Assembly: GCF_016863655.1 (NCBI RefSeq)
Contig: NZ_BOPH01000047.1
Coordinates: forward strand, 1 to 52,539
Direction: 5' to 3'
DNA from: Virgisporangium ochraceum
GTDB lineage: Bacteria > Actinomycetota > Actinomycetes > Mycobacteriales > Micromonosporaceae
DNA: 52,539 nucleotides
Each line of letters begins with the position of its first letter. Within the stretch, counting starts at the first letter, position 1. This document shows, piece after piece, positions 8,170 to 17,007 of the stretch. The translations under genes were made by a program, and so were the position numbers. Below the pieces are notes generated by a model. That model worked only from the letters and a program-made list of their open reading frames with translations, was not told the origin of the DNA and searched no databases.

Positions 8170-9939
8170 ATGCGCGAGGTCGAGGTACCGCCCGTGGCCA
8201 CGATCGCCGACGACGCGACCCTCTCCGACGCGGTCTGGGCCAACGCCGAACGCACCCCCGACGCCGTCCAGTTCCAGCGCCGCACGGCGACCGGCTGGGA
8301 GGACGTCACCTGCGCGCGGTTCCGCGACGAGGTGACCACCGTCGCCAACGGCCTCATCGCCGAGGGGGTCCAACGCGGCGACCGGGTCGCCCTGATGAGC
8401 CGCACCCGTTACGAGTGGACCCTGGTCGACTACGCGATCTGGGCCGTGGGCGCGGTCACGGTACCCATCTACGACAGTTCCAGCGCCGAGCAGGTGGCGT
8501 GGATCATCGAGGACTCCGGCGCGGTCGCGTGCGTCGTGGAGACGAACGAACACCGCGCTCACGCTTCGTCCACCGGTCTCGAAAAGATCTGGACGATCGA
8601 GGGTGACGGGCCGACGCTGGCCGACCTGCACCAGCCCGGCGCCGACAGCGCGGAGCTGAACCGGCGACGGCGCGACACCCGCGCCGACGACCTCGCCACG
8701 ATCATCTACACCAGCGGCACCACGGGCCGCCCCAAGGGCTGCGTTCTCACCCACCGCAACATCGACTTCAACGCCGCCAACGGGCTCGCGGGACTCGACG
8801 ACTACGTCAACGCGCGCGGACGGACGCTGCTCTTCCTGCCGCTGGCGCACTCGTTCGCCCGGCTGATCCAGGTGGCGGTGGTGCGGACCCCGTGCCTGAT
8901 GCGGCCCGACGCCGACATCAAGAAGCTGCCCGAGGCGATGCGCGAGTTCCAGCCGACGTTCCTGCTGGCGATGCCGCGCATCTTCGAGAAGGTCTACACC
9001 TCGGCGAAGCTGCGCGCGCACGCCGACGGCAAGGGCGCGATCTTCGACCGGGCGGAGAAGGTCGCGATCGCGCACAGCCGGGCCGACGGGAAGCCGGGGC
9101 TGCTCCTCAAGGCGCAGCACGCGCTGTTCGACCGGCTCGTGTACACGAAGATCCGGGCCGCGCTCGGCGGCGCCTGCGAGATGAGCATCTCCGGCGGCGC
9201 GCCGCTCGGCGAACGGCTCGCCCACTTCTTCCGCGGCGTCGGGGTCACCGTGTACGAGGGCTACGGGCTCACCGAGACCTCCCCCGGCGTCGCCATCAAC
9301 CTGCAGCACGCCATCCGGGTCGGCACGGTCGGACGGCCGCTGCCCGGCGTGACCGTGGCCATCGCCGACGACGGCGAGATCCTCGTGCGCGGCGGCAACG
9401 TGTTCCAGGGCTACTGGAGGAACGAGCAGGCCACCGCCGAGGTGCTGAAGGACGGCTGGTTCCACACCGGCGACCTCGGCAGCCTCGACAAGGACGGGTA
9501 CCTGAAGATCACCGGTCGCAAGAAGGAGATCATCGTGACGGCCGGCGGCAAGAACGTCGCGCCGGCGGTGCTCGAGGACCGCCTACAGGCCCACCCGCTC
9601 GTCAGCCAGAGCATGGTGGTCGGTGACGGCAGGCCATTCATCGCCGCCCTCGTGACGATCGACCAGGATGCGTTCGCCAAGTGGCTGGAGTCGAACGGAA
9701 AGCCGGCATCGGCGACCGTCGAAACTCTACGGAGTGACCCGGAACTGCGCGGCGAGGTGCAGAAGGCCGTTGATGCCGCTAACCTCGCCGTGTCCCGAGC
9801 CGAAGCCATCCGGGAGTTCCGGATTCTCCCCCGTGAATTCACCGAAGAGGCGGGCGAGGTGACACCGTCGCTGAAGATCAAACGAAATGTCGTTCTGAAG
9901 GGGTACGCCGACGAAATCGCAGCGATCTATGGCGGGTGA
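8170..9939 (+). CDS. Long-chain fatty-acid-CoA ligase (AMP-forming)
   Basis: 589 residues of the ANL superfamily; activates a fatty acid to acyl-AMP and then acyl-CoA. The P-loop TIIYTSGTTGRPKG lies near residue 180, the A5 motif YEGYGLTET near 360, A7 WFHTGDLG near 430, and the hinge/A8 region GRKKEIIVTAGGKNV with a final lysine loop TPSLKIKRN. The length and motif spacing match actinobacterial FadD15-type enzymes. GGAAGGAG upstream decides the ATG at 8170. The gene overlaps the sensor kinase by 11 nt, an arrangement implying co-expression of lipid activation and the membrane-stress-type two-component system. Confidence 0.92.
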   Translation: MREVEVPPVATIADDATLSDAVWANAERTPDAVQFQRRTATGWEDVTCARFRDEVTTVANGLIAEGVQRGDRVALMSRTRYEWTLVDYAIWAVGAVTVPIYDSSSAEQVAWIIEDSGAVACVVETNEHRAHASSTGLEKIWTIEGDGPTLADLHQPGADSAELNRRRRDTRADDLATIIYTSGTTGRPKGCVLTHRNIDFNAANGLAGLDDYVNARGRTLLFLPLAHSFARLIQVAVVRTPCLMRPDADIKKLPEAMREFQPTFLLAMPRIFEKVYTSAKLRAHADGKGAIFDRAEKVAIAHSRADGKPGLLLKAQHALFDRLVYTKIRAALGGACEMSISGGAPLGERLAHFFRGVGVTVYEGYGLTETSPGVAINLQHAIRVGTVGRPLPGVTVAIADDGEILVRGGNVFQGYWRNEQATAEVLKDGWFHTGDLGSLDKDGYLKITGRKKEIIVTAGGKNVAPAVLEDRLQAHPLVSQSMVVGDGRPFIAALVTIDQDAFAKWLESNGKPASATVETLRSDPELRGEVQKAVDAANLAVSRAEAIREFRILPREFTEEAGEVTPSLKIKRNVVLKGYADEIAAIYGG

Positions 9940-11641
9940 GAGCGGCTGGCAGACCGTCCACACCGAAAGCGGATCCTGGCGGGCCATTCCGCCGGAGGCG
10001 CGGGTGCGGGTCCCTCCGCCGTGGCCCCGGATCTCCCTGACACCGGTCATCAGCCGCGGAACGCTGCTGGTCCTGGCGGCGGTCATGTCGCTGTGGGCGA
10101 CCGAGGACGCGCGGGTACTCGGCTGGCTCGGGCTGCTCACGCTCGCCGCGGTGCCGTCGCTGCTCGGAGCCGCCCATCCGGTGATCGGGCCGCTGGCGCG
10201 GCTCGCCGAGGTGGTGCTGTGCGGGCTGGCCGCGGCGGCGGTCGCGGCCGAGTCGGAGCCGGCGATGGCCGGTGCGGTACTGCCCTACCTGAGCGTGCCG
10301 GTGGTCGTCGCCGTGCTCTACGGCCACCGGATCGAGGCGTTCGCGCTGATCGCCGGCGCCGCCGGCGTCCTCACCGGCGCGGGTGCCACCGACGGGCTGG
10401 TCGGCGACGTCGGCTACCTGCTCGCCTGCGCCCAGTGGCTCATCGTCAGCGCGCTCGCCGGCGGCATCATCGGGTCGATGCGGCGGCGCCTGCAGAACCG
10501 GCGGACCGCGCCCCAGCCCTACGCCGAGGCGGCCCGGCTGCTCACCCAGCTCCGCAGCGTCGCCCGGCAGCTGCCCGGTGCCACGCTCGACCCGGGCGGG
10601 CTGGCCGAGCATCTCATCGAGGAGGTGCGCGCCGCCGTCCCGGTCACGCGGGCCGCGGTGCTGTCGGCCAGCGGTGGCGGTCGGCTGGTGGTCCTCGCCC
10701 AGCACGGCACCGACCGCGTCGACTGGGAGACCGCCCTCGACGCCGACTCGGCCATCGCCGACGCGTGGGCGAGCCAGCAGCCGCAGACGTCGGCCCGGTC
10801 GCAGAGCCGCACCTCGGTGCCGGCCGGAACCGAGGTGTCCGCGCTGGTGGTGCCGCTGGTCGCCGGGGTCCGCACGATCGGGCTCGTCGCGATGGAGACC
10901 GACAGCGCCGGCGCCTACCCGCAGCCGGTCATCCGGCGGGTGGTCGACGTGGTCGGACCGGCCGCGATCCGGCTGGAGGCGGCGCTGCTGTTCGACGACG
11001 TCCGCACGATCGCCACCACCGAGGAGCGGCAGCGCCTCGCCCGCGAGATCCACGACGGGGTCGCGCAGGAGCTGGTGATGGTCGGGTACGGCATCGACAA
11101 CACGCTCGCCGCGCTGCCCGACTCCCCCGACTCGGCGCCGGCCATCGAGGAGCTGCGGGTGCTGCGGGCCGAGGTCACCCGGGTCATCACCGAGCTGCGG
11201 CTGTCGCTGTTCGAGCTGCGCAGCGAGGTCGACCGGTACGGCGGCCTCACCGCCGCGGTCGCCGACTACGCCCGCACCATCGCCGCGACCGGCGGCCTGC
11301 GGGTCCACTTCACGTTGAACGAATCGACGGCGCGCCTACCCGCCGCCGTCGAGGCCGAACTGCTCCGGATCGCGCAGGAGGCCATCACGAACGCGAGAAA
11401 ACACGCGGGTGCCGAGAATCTCTGGGTCACCTGCGTCGTTGATCCGCCGTACGCGAACATCGAAGTTTCCGATGATGGATCGGGAATCGGGGATTCGCGT
11501 CCGGATGGGCGGTACGGTCTTGCGATCATGAAAGAGCGAGCAGACCGTATCCGCGGGCGCCTCGAGATCAAGCCGCGGAATCCGACCGGTACGACGGTCG
11601 CCGTCGTACTCGGCACGGCCACCCGACGCGGTAGCGTGTGA
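9929..11641 (+). CDS. macS: MacS-like membrane sensor histidine kinase
   Basis: 570 residues. Six or so hydrophobic helices occupy residues 35-195. A GAF-like domain follows (about 215-370), then the dimerisation/phosphoacceptor segment ERQRLAREIHDGVAQEL (HisKA_3, His near 379) and a GHKL ATPase with RIAQEAITNARKHA (N box) and DDGSGIGD (G1 box). This is the NarL/LuxR-partner class. The layout and the adjacent fadD and LuxR regulator match the conserved actinomycete MacRS pair. The signal is unknown. The start overlaps the synthetase stop by 11 nt. Confidence 0.85.
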   Translation: MAGESGWQTVHTESGSWRAIPPEARVRVPPPWPRISLTPVISRGTLLVLAAVMSLWATEDARVLGWLGLLTLAAVPSLLGAAHPVIGPLARLAEVVLCGLAAAAVAAESEPAMAGAVLPYLSVPVVVAVLYGHRIEAFALIAGAAGVLTGAGATDGLVGDVGYLLACAQWLIVSALAGGIIGSMRRRLQNRRTAPQPYAEAARLLTQLRSVARQLPGATLDPGGLAEHLIEEVRAAVPVTRAAVLSASGGGRLVVLAQHGTDRVDWETALDADSAIADAWASQQPQTSARSQSRTSVPAGTEVSALVVPLVAGVRTIGLVAMETDSAGAYPQPVIRRVVDVVGPAAIRLEAALLFDDVRTIATTEERQRLAREIHDGVAQELVMVGYGIDNTLAALPDSPDSAPAIEELRVLRAEVTRVITELRLSLFELRSEVDRYGGLTAAVADYARTIAATGGLRVHFTLNESTARLPAAVEAELLRIAQEAITNARKHAGAENLWVTCVVDPPYANIEVSDDGSGIGDSRPDGRYGLAIMKERADRIRGRLEIKPRNPTGTTVAVVLGTATRRGSV

Positions 11642-11668
11642 CATCACGAAAGGGAGAGAGCACCGCGT

Positions 11669-12340
11669 ATGACCACCACCAACGCGACCCCGACGACGCG
11701 CACCAAGGTGCTGCTCGTCGACGACCACGACCTGATCCGTCGCGGCCTGCGGCACGCTTTCGAGCGCGACCGCCAGTTCGAGGTGGTCGGGGAGGCCTCG
11801 ACTGCCGCTGAGGCGATCCGGCTGGCCGGAGCGTTACAGCCCGAGGTCGTCATCATGGACCTCCGCCTGCCCGACGGCAGCGGCCTGGAAGCCACGCGGG
11901 CCTTGCGCAAGAACAACGCGACGATCGGCATCGTCGTCCTCACCATGTACGCGGGCGACGACCAGCTGTTCGGAGCGCTCGAGGCCGGCGCGAGCGCGTT
12001 CGTGCCGAAGACCGCACCCGCCGACGAGGTGGTGGCGGCCGCCCGGCACGCGGCGTCGGCGCCGTCGGCGTTCACCGCCGCCGACCTGGCCGAGGCGATG
12101 AAGCGGCGGCTGGCGCCGCAGGGTCCCCAGCTCTCGCCGCGCGAGGGTCAGGTGCTCCGCCTGCTCGCCGACGGCATGAGCGTGGCCGGCATCGCCAAGC
12201 AGCTGTTCGTCTCGGAGTCCACGGCCAAGACCCACATCTCGAAGCTCTACGAGAAGCTGGGCGCCGCCAACCGGGCACAGGCTCTGATGACGGCCCTGCG
12301 TCTGGGCCTCCTCGAGGCTCCGGACGCACCGAAGTTCTAG
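11669..12340 (+). CDS. macR: MacR-like LuxR/NarL response regulator
   Basis: 223 residues. The receiver domain (about 10-130) has the acidic pair in LLVDDHDLIRRGL, phosphoacceptor Asp in VVIMDLRLPDGSG, and the switch Lys in FVPKTAPADE. A GerE-type HTH follows: LSPREGQVLRLLADGMSVAGIA and SESTAKTHISKLYEKLGA. It is the cognate regulator of the kinase 28 nt upstream. In Streptomyces MacR controls mainly cell-envelope genes (recalled from the literature). GGGAGAG precedes the ATG. Its stop codon overlaps the pimB' stop on the other strand, leaving no room for a separate terminator. Confidence 0.88.
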   Translation: MTTTNATPTTRTKVLLVDDHDLIRRGLRHAFERDRQFEVVGEASTAAEAIRLAGALQPEVVIMDLRLPDGSGLEATRALRKNNATIGIVVLTMYAGDDQLFGALEAGASAFVPKTAPADEVVAAARHAASAPSAFTAADLAEAMKRRLAPQGPQLSPREGQVLRLLADGMSVAGIAKQLFVSESTAKTHISKLYEKLGAANRAQALMTALRLGLLEAPDAPKF

Positions 12341-13452
12341 CCGGGATGCAGCAGGCGGGCCAGACGGTCCGCCTGCGCGTCCCATTGCCACTGCTTCTCG
12401 ACCCACGTGCGGCCGGCTCGGCCCATCGTTCTCGCCTTGTCGCGATCTGAGAGCAGGGTGACGAGGCGGTCGGCGATCTGTTCCGTGTCGCGGCCGTTCA
12501 CCACGTAGCCCGTCTCGCCCTCTTTGACGGCGTCGGGGGCGCCGCCGCTGTCGCCGGCCACGACCGGCAGCCCGGTCGCGGACGCTTCGAGGTAGACGAT
12601 GCCGAGCCCTTCGACGTCGAGGCCTCTGCGGCGGGTGCGGCAGGGCATCGCGTAGACGTCGCCGGCGGCGTAGTGCTCGGGTAGGGCCTGCCACGGGACC
12701 GAGCCGGTGAAGACGACGTGCTCTTCCGCGCCTGTGCTTCGTGCGAGCTTCGTGAGGCGGTCGCGGTCGGGGCCGCCGCTGACGATCAGGAGCTTCGCGT
12801 CGGGGACCTTTCTCCGGACCGCCGGCAGCGCCCGGATCAGCATGTCCTGCCCCTTGCGCGGGACGAGCCTGCTGACGCACACGATCACCGGACGATCGTC
12901 CAATTGATGCTTTTTGCGAACCTCTGACCCGTCGACGTCCGGGTGGAAGGTGTCGGTGTCGACGCCGGGCGTGAGCCGTTCGAGGTTGCGGAGCAGGGGC
13001 TGCAGCCGCACCCGCTGGTACTCGCTGAGGTAGGTCGACACGTCGACGTGCCTGCCGATGCTGTTCAGCATGGCGCGTGCGCCGGGCAGGGCGGCCCAGC
13101 CGACCTCGTGGCCGTGGGTCTGCGCGACCGCGCGTCCGATGCCCTTCCTCTTGAGGCCCTTCGCGAGCAGACCGAGGGGCGCCGCGGCGCCGAACCAGAC
13201 GGTGTCGCAGCCGTGCGCGCGGGCGAGGTCGGCGGCGCGGCGGGCCACGCGCGGGGTCGGCAGCAGGACGGAGGTGCGGTCGCGCACGACCTCGAACGGC
13301 TGCTCGGCGTCGAACTCCCGCGCGCCGCGCCAGCTCGACGCGTAGACGACGAGGTCGTCGGCCGGCTGACGCACGGCGAGCTTGTGCACGAAGATCTGGA
13401 TGCCGCCCGGTCGCGGCGGAAAATCATTGGTGACCAGGAGCGTGCGCGCCAT
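12337..13452 (-). CDS. pimB: GT4 mannosyltransferase, PimB'-like
   Basis: 371 residues, GT-B fold glycosyltransferase family 4. The N-terminal acceptor domain starts LLVTNDFPPRPGGIQIFVH, with the Gly-rich acceptor loop. The donor domain has VCVSRLVPRKGQDMLI and the EX7E signature EGLGIVYLEASATGLPVVAG. This pattern matches the GDP-mannose-dependent phosphatidyl-myo-inositol monomannoside mannosyltransferase that adds the second mannose of PIM2 at the inner membrane face. Its position near fadD and the bcc-aa3 genes matches Rv2188c. The ATG at 13452 overlaps the TGA of the M48 protease gene (ATGA). Confidence 0.87.
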   Translation of the reverse strand: MARTLLVTNDFPPRPGGIQIFVHKLAVRQPADDLVVYASSWRGAREFDAEQPFEVVRDRTSVLLPTPRVARRAADLARAHGCDTVWFGAAAPLGLLAKGLKRKGIGRAVAQTHGHEVGWAALPGARAMLNSIGRHVDVSTYLSEYQRVRLQPLLRNLERLTPGVDTDTFHPDVDGSEVRKKHQLDDRPVIVCVSRLVPRKGQDMLIRALPAVRRKVPDAKLLIVSGGPDRDRLTKLARSTGAEEHVVFTGSVPWQALPEHYAAGDVYAMPCRTRRRGLDVEGLGIVYLEASATGLPVVAGDSGGAPDAVKEGETGYVVNGRDTEQIADRLVTLLSDRDKARTMGRAGRTWVEKQWQWDAQADRLARLLHPG

Positions 13453-14705
13453 CAGTGCGACCTGGCCCAGGCCCGCGCCATCGCGATGCGCTGGACGGCC
13501 GTGGGGTGCGAGCCGGTGAGCGCGTGCTCGATCGGGTTCGGGTCGGGGTCGGCCAGGTTGACCGTCGCGAGGCGGCTCATCATCGTCTCGTAGGTGGCCG
13601 GGTCGCCGGTCACCTCGAGGGCGTGCGCGTCTGCCCGGCTCTCGATCTTCCGCGAGACGAGCCCCTGCGCCGGTCCGGCGAGCACGCCGCCGATGGTGCC
13701 GATGACCAGCAGCAACGCGATCGCCCGCGGCTCGGCGATGTCGTCGACGCCGGCTCTTCGCAGCAGCGGTGTCCACGCCCCGAGGATGAACACGACGAGG
13801 ACCGCGCTGGCGGCGCCGAGCGCGCCGAGGAGCGTGCCGGTGAGCACGTCGTTGGACTTGGCGTGGCTGAGCTCGTGTGCGACGACGCTGCGGACCTCCG
13901 CGTCCGACACCTCCGTCAGCAACGTGTCGTAGATGACGATGCGCCGGGTTGCCCCGTACCCGGAGACGTACGCGTTGACCGCTTTCGTCCGCCGTGACGC
14001 GTCGGCCACGAGAACGTCCTTGACGGGGACGCCGTCGCGCTGGGCCATGGCTAGCAGGTCCGTGCGCAGCTGGCCGGCCTCCATCGGCGTGAACCGGTTG
14101 AACAGCGGCTCCACCAGCACGGGGAACACGAACGTGAGGGCCATCATCAGCACGGCGGCCCCGGCCGCTCCGACCGCCCACCACCAGCGCGGGAACAGCC
14201 TGGTGACCGTGAAGAACCCCACGATCGCCACTCCACCGACGACCGCGCCGACGGCGTAGCCCTTGAGCAGGTCGACGAGCCACGCCTGCCACGTCTGGGT
14301 CGACAGCCCGTAGTCGCGGAGCACGCTGTGCCGCCACGCCGCGAACGGCAGCGTGACCAGCTCGCCGATGAGCACGATGACCAGTCCGCCGAGGATGGCC
14401 CGGCCCAGCCAGTGCCCCCCGAACGGCCGTCCGACCAGCTCGACCAGGCGGGCACCGAGCGGCGTGAGCCCCAGCACCAGGGCCACGAGGAGCGCCACGC
14501 CGAGCGCCCCGTACGTGCCGGGCCGCAGCGCCGAGTGGAACGCCCGCCCCTTGGCGACCGCGTCGGCCGGCAACCCCTGGAGCGCGTCGAGCTGGTCGGC
14601 CCGTGGCGCCGGCGCCGTGGCCCAGGGCACCCGAAGCACCAACACGACGGCGATCGCGACCAGCAGCACAGCCAGCACGGAAGCGGCCAGCACCCGATGA
14701 GACAT
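13452..14705 (-). CDS. M48-family membrane metallopeptidase (Ste24/CAAX-protease-like)
   Basis: About 417 residues. The zinc site is VVAHELSHAKSND (HExxH), with a downstream ESRADAHAL glutamate/Asp segment completing the M48 centre. Several hydrophobic helices span the N-terminal half and two flank the catalytic domain, giving a polytopic protease of the Ste24 type. It should cleave membrane or membrane-associated proteins. Of two nearby ATGs, the one at 14705 (MSHRV) has AGGA at a suitable distance; the one at 14714 does not. It is translationally coupled to pimB'. No CAAX prenylation system is implied. Confidence 0.85.
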   Translation of the reverse strand: MSHRVLAASVLAVLLVAIAVVLVLRVPWATAPAPRADQLDALQGLPADAVAKGRAFHSALRPGTYGALGVALLVALVLGLTPLGARLVELVGRPFGGHWLGRAILGGLVIVLIGELVTLPFAAWRHSVLRDYGLSTQTWQAWLVDLLKGYAVGAVVGGVAIVGFFTVTRLFPRWWWAVGAAGAAVLMMALTFVFPVLVEPLFNRFTPMEAGQLRTDLLAMAQRDGVPVKDVLVADASRRTKAVNAYVSGYGATRRIVIYDTLLTEVSDAEVRSVVAHELSHAKSNDVLTGTLLGALGAASAVLVVFILGAWTPLLRRAGVDDIAEPRAIALLLVIGTIGGVLAGPAQGLVSRKIESRADAHALEVTGDPATYETMMSRLATVNLADPDPNPIEHALTGSHPTAVQRIAMARAWARSH

Positions 14706-15021
14706 CGCGGCCATCCTATGGGGTGACGCGACCGGTCCCCCGCCAGACCACCACCCCGACGCGCGCGCCGCCGAAGACCCGGCCTCGGCCGGGACAGGGC
14801 CGGGGCTGCGGGGACAGCGCGGGCCTGCACGGGGCTGCGGGGACCGCGCGGGACTCCGCGCCGGGACCGTGTGCGTGGCCGCGCGGACTCCGCGCCGGGA
14901 CCGCGCCGGCGGTGGTGCCACCCGCCGACGCGGCCGTCCATCCGACTGACCGCCGGCCAGCGCAGCACACGGCCCGGGTGGCACCGGCCGGGCGGCGGTC
15001 GTTCCACCCGGCCGGTGCCTG
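14706..15021. other. Intergenic GC-rich stretch with imperfect duplications
   Basis: About 316 bp without a supported gene. It contains two copies of a GGGGCTGCGGGGA block 29 bp apart and two copies of GACTCCGCGCCGGGACCG (around 14853 and 14886). The stretch lies at the 3' side of the small Cys-rich gene and upstream of the M48 protease, so it must also hold the protease promoter; no convincing -10 was found. Unlike the other GC-rich arrays, no IR-1 or IR-2 hairpin is present. Confidence 0.6.
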
Positions 15022-15276
15022 TCAGGCGGCGGAGCCGCCCCGCCGGACCAGACGCAACGGCGGCGGCCCCTGCTCCGCCACCGGTGCCCGGCCGGTGCTC
15101 ACGGACGGTGGCTCCAGCAGGGTCACCTCGAACCCGGCACGGGCCAGCGTCTCGATCGCCCAGAGTTCGTCGCGGTCGAGCAGTTCGACCTCGGGCGGTG
15201 GTTCGAGCAACGCCGCCACCAGGCAGCCGTCGCACCCCGTGGAGCGACGGGGGCACTTCGTGCAGTCGACGAGCAT
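15022..15276 (-). CDS. Small Cys-rich conserved protein
   Basis: 84 residues. The N-terminus holds four cysteines, DCTKCPRRSTGCDGC (residues 4-18), in a CxxC-x6-CxxC pattern suited to a structural zinc or Fe-S site. A helix/loop segment LLDRDELWAIETLARAGFEV follows. GGAGGAG lies 5-6 nt before the ATG, giving a convincing start. I recognise it as the type of small conserved hypothetical seen in actinobacteria but not as a characterised family. It is probably monocistronic. Confidence 0.75.
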   Translation of the reverse strand: MLVDCTKCPRRSTGCDGCLVAALLEPPPEVELLDRDELWAIETLARAGFEVTLLEPPSVSTGRAPVAEQGPPPLRLVRRGGSAA

Positions 15277-15366
15277 CGCTCCTCCTCCGCGATCGTCATC
15301 TGCACGGCACGTTACGTGGGGGGTACGACAAAACCGCCCGACCGCCTCGGGCCGCCTCCCCAACCT

Positions 15367-15446
15367 GCGCCGATCTTGCAGTTGTGGCCCCCGATAAATC
15401 CGCCAAAATGCGCCTAAAGAGGCGGCCACAACTGCAAGATCGGCGC
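15367..15446. repeat. IR-1 inverted repeat, copy C (perfect arms)
   Basis: Arms 15367-15389 and 15424-15446 are perfectly complementary over 23 bp, around a 34-nt loop. The outer edge AGATCGGCGCGGAA is shared with copy A, placing A and C in one subgroup and B and D in another. It lies 91 bp beyond the 3' end of the NYN gene; an 18-bp tandem array occupies much of the space between them. Confidence 0.93.
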
Positions 15447-15460
15447 GGAAAAGGCACGGG

Positions 15461-15514
15461 GCGCGCGGCGCGGGACGGGCGCACGGCGCGGGACGGGCGC
15501 GCGGCGCGGGACGC
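15461..15514. repeat. 18-bp tandem array, three units
   Basis: Three consecutive 18-bp units of type GCGCGCGGCGCGGGACGG at 15461-15478, 15479-15496 and 15497-15514, differing by one base each. The array begins 15 bp outside the right arm of IR-1 copy C and ends 22 bp before the NYN stop codon. The 18-bp period is the same as beside copies A and D, although the unit sequence differs. Confidence 0.85.
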
Positions 15515-15536
15515 GCGGGAGCGGGAGCGGCGACGG

Positions 15537-16913
15537 CTACGTGCGGCCCAGGCGGCGGAGCAGGGCCGTGGAGCTCAACGGATAAGCGCCATGCCTCCGC
15601 ACGCCGTCGGCCACCTCGCGGTCGGAGGAGATCACTACCACCGGGCGGCCGGCCGGCTCGGCCCGGACCAGGCGACGGATCAGGTCGTCGGCGGTTTCGC
15701 CCTTCTTCGAGAAGAGGACGCGCACGCCGCGCGGGGCCGGTGGCAGGCCGACGATGCGTTCCGCCCCGTCGAACACGACGGTGACCTCGGCCCGCGTCTG
15801 CGCCGCGATGCCGCCCAGACCGGTGACCAGCCGGCTGCGCTGCTGCTCCAGCGACAGGTCGCCGTACCCGGCCTTGGTGACGTTGTACCCGTCGACCACG
15901 AGGTGGGCCTTGGGCAGGTCGAGCAGCTGGTCGAGGCGGGCCGGGTCGGTGGCGTCGAGCGCGCGGGCCTTGGCCGGCATCACGCCCTCGGGACGGTCGG
16001 CCGCCGTGTCGGCGACGAAATCGGCGGGCAGCCGGTCGGTGGGGTCGAGGGCCAGCTCGCGGCGCAGCCCGACGGCCGCCTGGCCGATGGTCTCCAGCAG
16101 GAGCCACAGGCGGGCGTCGTCGTTGGCCCGGGCCTCCTTGGCGCTGACCCGGGCGGCACCGGCCTGGGACTCGGCCTCGGCGAGGCGCGCCTTCAGGCGC
16201 CGGATCTCGGCGTCGTGGTCGGCGGTGGCGCGCGCGGCGCGTCCCTTCTCCGTGGCCAGCAGGTCGGCGGCCCTGCGCTCGCGTTGTTCGAGCTCGCGCA
16301 CCGACCGGCCGAGGCGCCGGTTCTCCTCGCGCAGGCCACCGGCCTCCTCGCGGAGCCGGGCCAGCTCGTCGCGGAGCTTGTCGGCCTCGGTGCGGGCGAC
16401 GGTGCGGTCGTGCTCGGCCCGTGCGACCCGCTGCTCCAGCTCGCGCGTCTGCGCGGCGACCAGGGCCTGCTCGGTCTCGGCGCGCAGCGCCTCGGTGGCG
16501 GCGCCGATGAGATCACGCCAGGCCGGCGGGCGGCACAGATAAGCCAGCGCGGCGACCTCGGTGGGGTCGGCCGCACCTGGTGGCGTGCCCTCGGCCACGG
16601 CCGCGCCCAGGTCGCCGGCCGCCTCGACCACCTTCGCCGCCAGCCGCTGGCGGAGCAGCGCGTCGGTGGCGATCTGGGCGGCGATCAGCGGACCGCCGAG
16701 CTTGGCCCGCTGCTTCGGCGCGAACTTCGCCACCCGCCGCAGCGAGACCGGCAGCTCGTCGCCCGGCAGGCTGCCGAGAACCCCCGCGGCGAGGGCCGTG
16801 ACCCGCTGGCGCACCGGGTCGGGAAGCACCGGGTCGGGCTCGTAGGAGTCGTCGAACACAGGGTCGATCGGCTCCTGCTCAGCAGGGCCGATCGGGCCGG
16901 TCGACGACGACAT
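15537..16913 (-). CDS. NYN (PIN-like) domain protein with central coiled coil
   Basis: 458 residues. The N-terminal helical region (to about 150) is followed by a long coiled coil (about 150-270, rich in RxLEQR and LREEAGGLREENRRL). The C-terminal NYN/YacP-like nuclease fold starts at LVVDGYNVTKAGYGDLSLEQQ with the first catalytic Asp, and continues with VVFDGAER and VVISSDREVADGVRR. These domains are metal-dependent ribonucleases related to Rae1/YacP. It is predicted to act on RNA, perhaps on ribosomes; the coiled coil may oligomerise it. The first ATG (16913) has a Shine-Dalgarno too close to use, and GACACT upstream suggests leaderless transcription. Confidence 0.83.
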   Translation of the reverse strand: MSSSTGPIGPAEQEPIDPVFDDSYEPDPVLPDPVRQRVTALAAGVLGSLPGDELPVSLRRVAKFAPKQRAKLGGPLIAAQIATDALLRQRLAAKVVEAAGDLGAAVAEGTPPGAADPTEVAALAYLCRPPAWRDLIGAATEALRAETEQALVAAQTRELEQRVARAEHDRTVARTEADKLRDELARLREEAGGLREENRRLGRSVRELEQRERRAADLLATEKGRAARATADHDAEIRRLKARLAEAESQAGAARVSAKEARANDDARLWLLLETIGQAAVGLRRELALDPTDRLPADFVADTAADRPEGVMPAKARALDATDPARLDQLLDLPKAHLVVDGYNVTKAGYGDLSLEQQRSRLVTGLGGIAAQTRAEVTVVFDGAERIVGLPPAPRGVRVLFSKKGETADDLIRRLVRAEPAGRPVVVISSDREVADGVRRHGAYPLSSTALLRRLGRT

Positions 16914-16995
16914 ACTCCCCAGTGTCGCACCGCGAGGGGGTGCGCGTCCCGATCAAAAGCCGGGCAGGCGGCTCAAGAATGTCGTACCGGTGGCA

Positions 16996-17001
16996 TAACG
17001 T
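16996..17001 (+). promoter_or_regulatory. -10 element, leaderless start of the exonuclease gene
   Basis: TAACGT ends 7 nt before the GTG at 17008, and no Shine-Dalgarno is present, so transcription and translation probably begin together. It lies in the divergent gap with the NYN gene. Confidence 0.45.
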
Positions 17002-17007
17002 CCCCCC

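Noticed and set aside
14706..15021. Short genes in the gap before the M48 protease
   Set aside because: Open frames there have no start signals and consist of Arg/Gly/Pro from GC-rich duplications.
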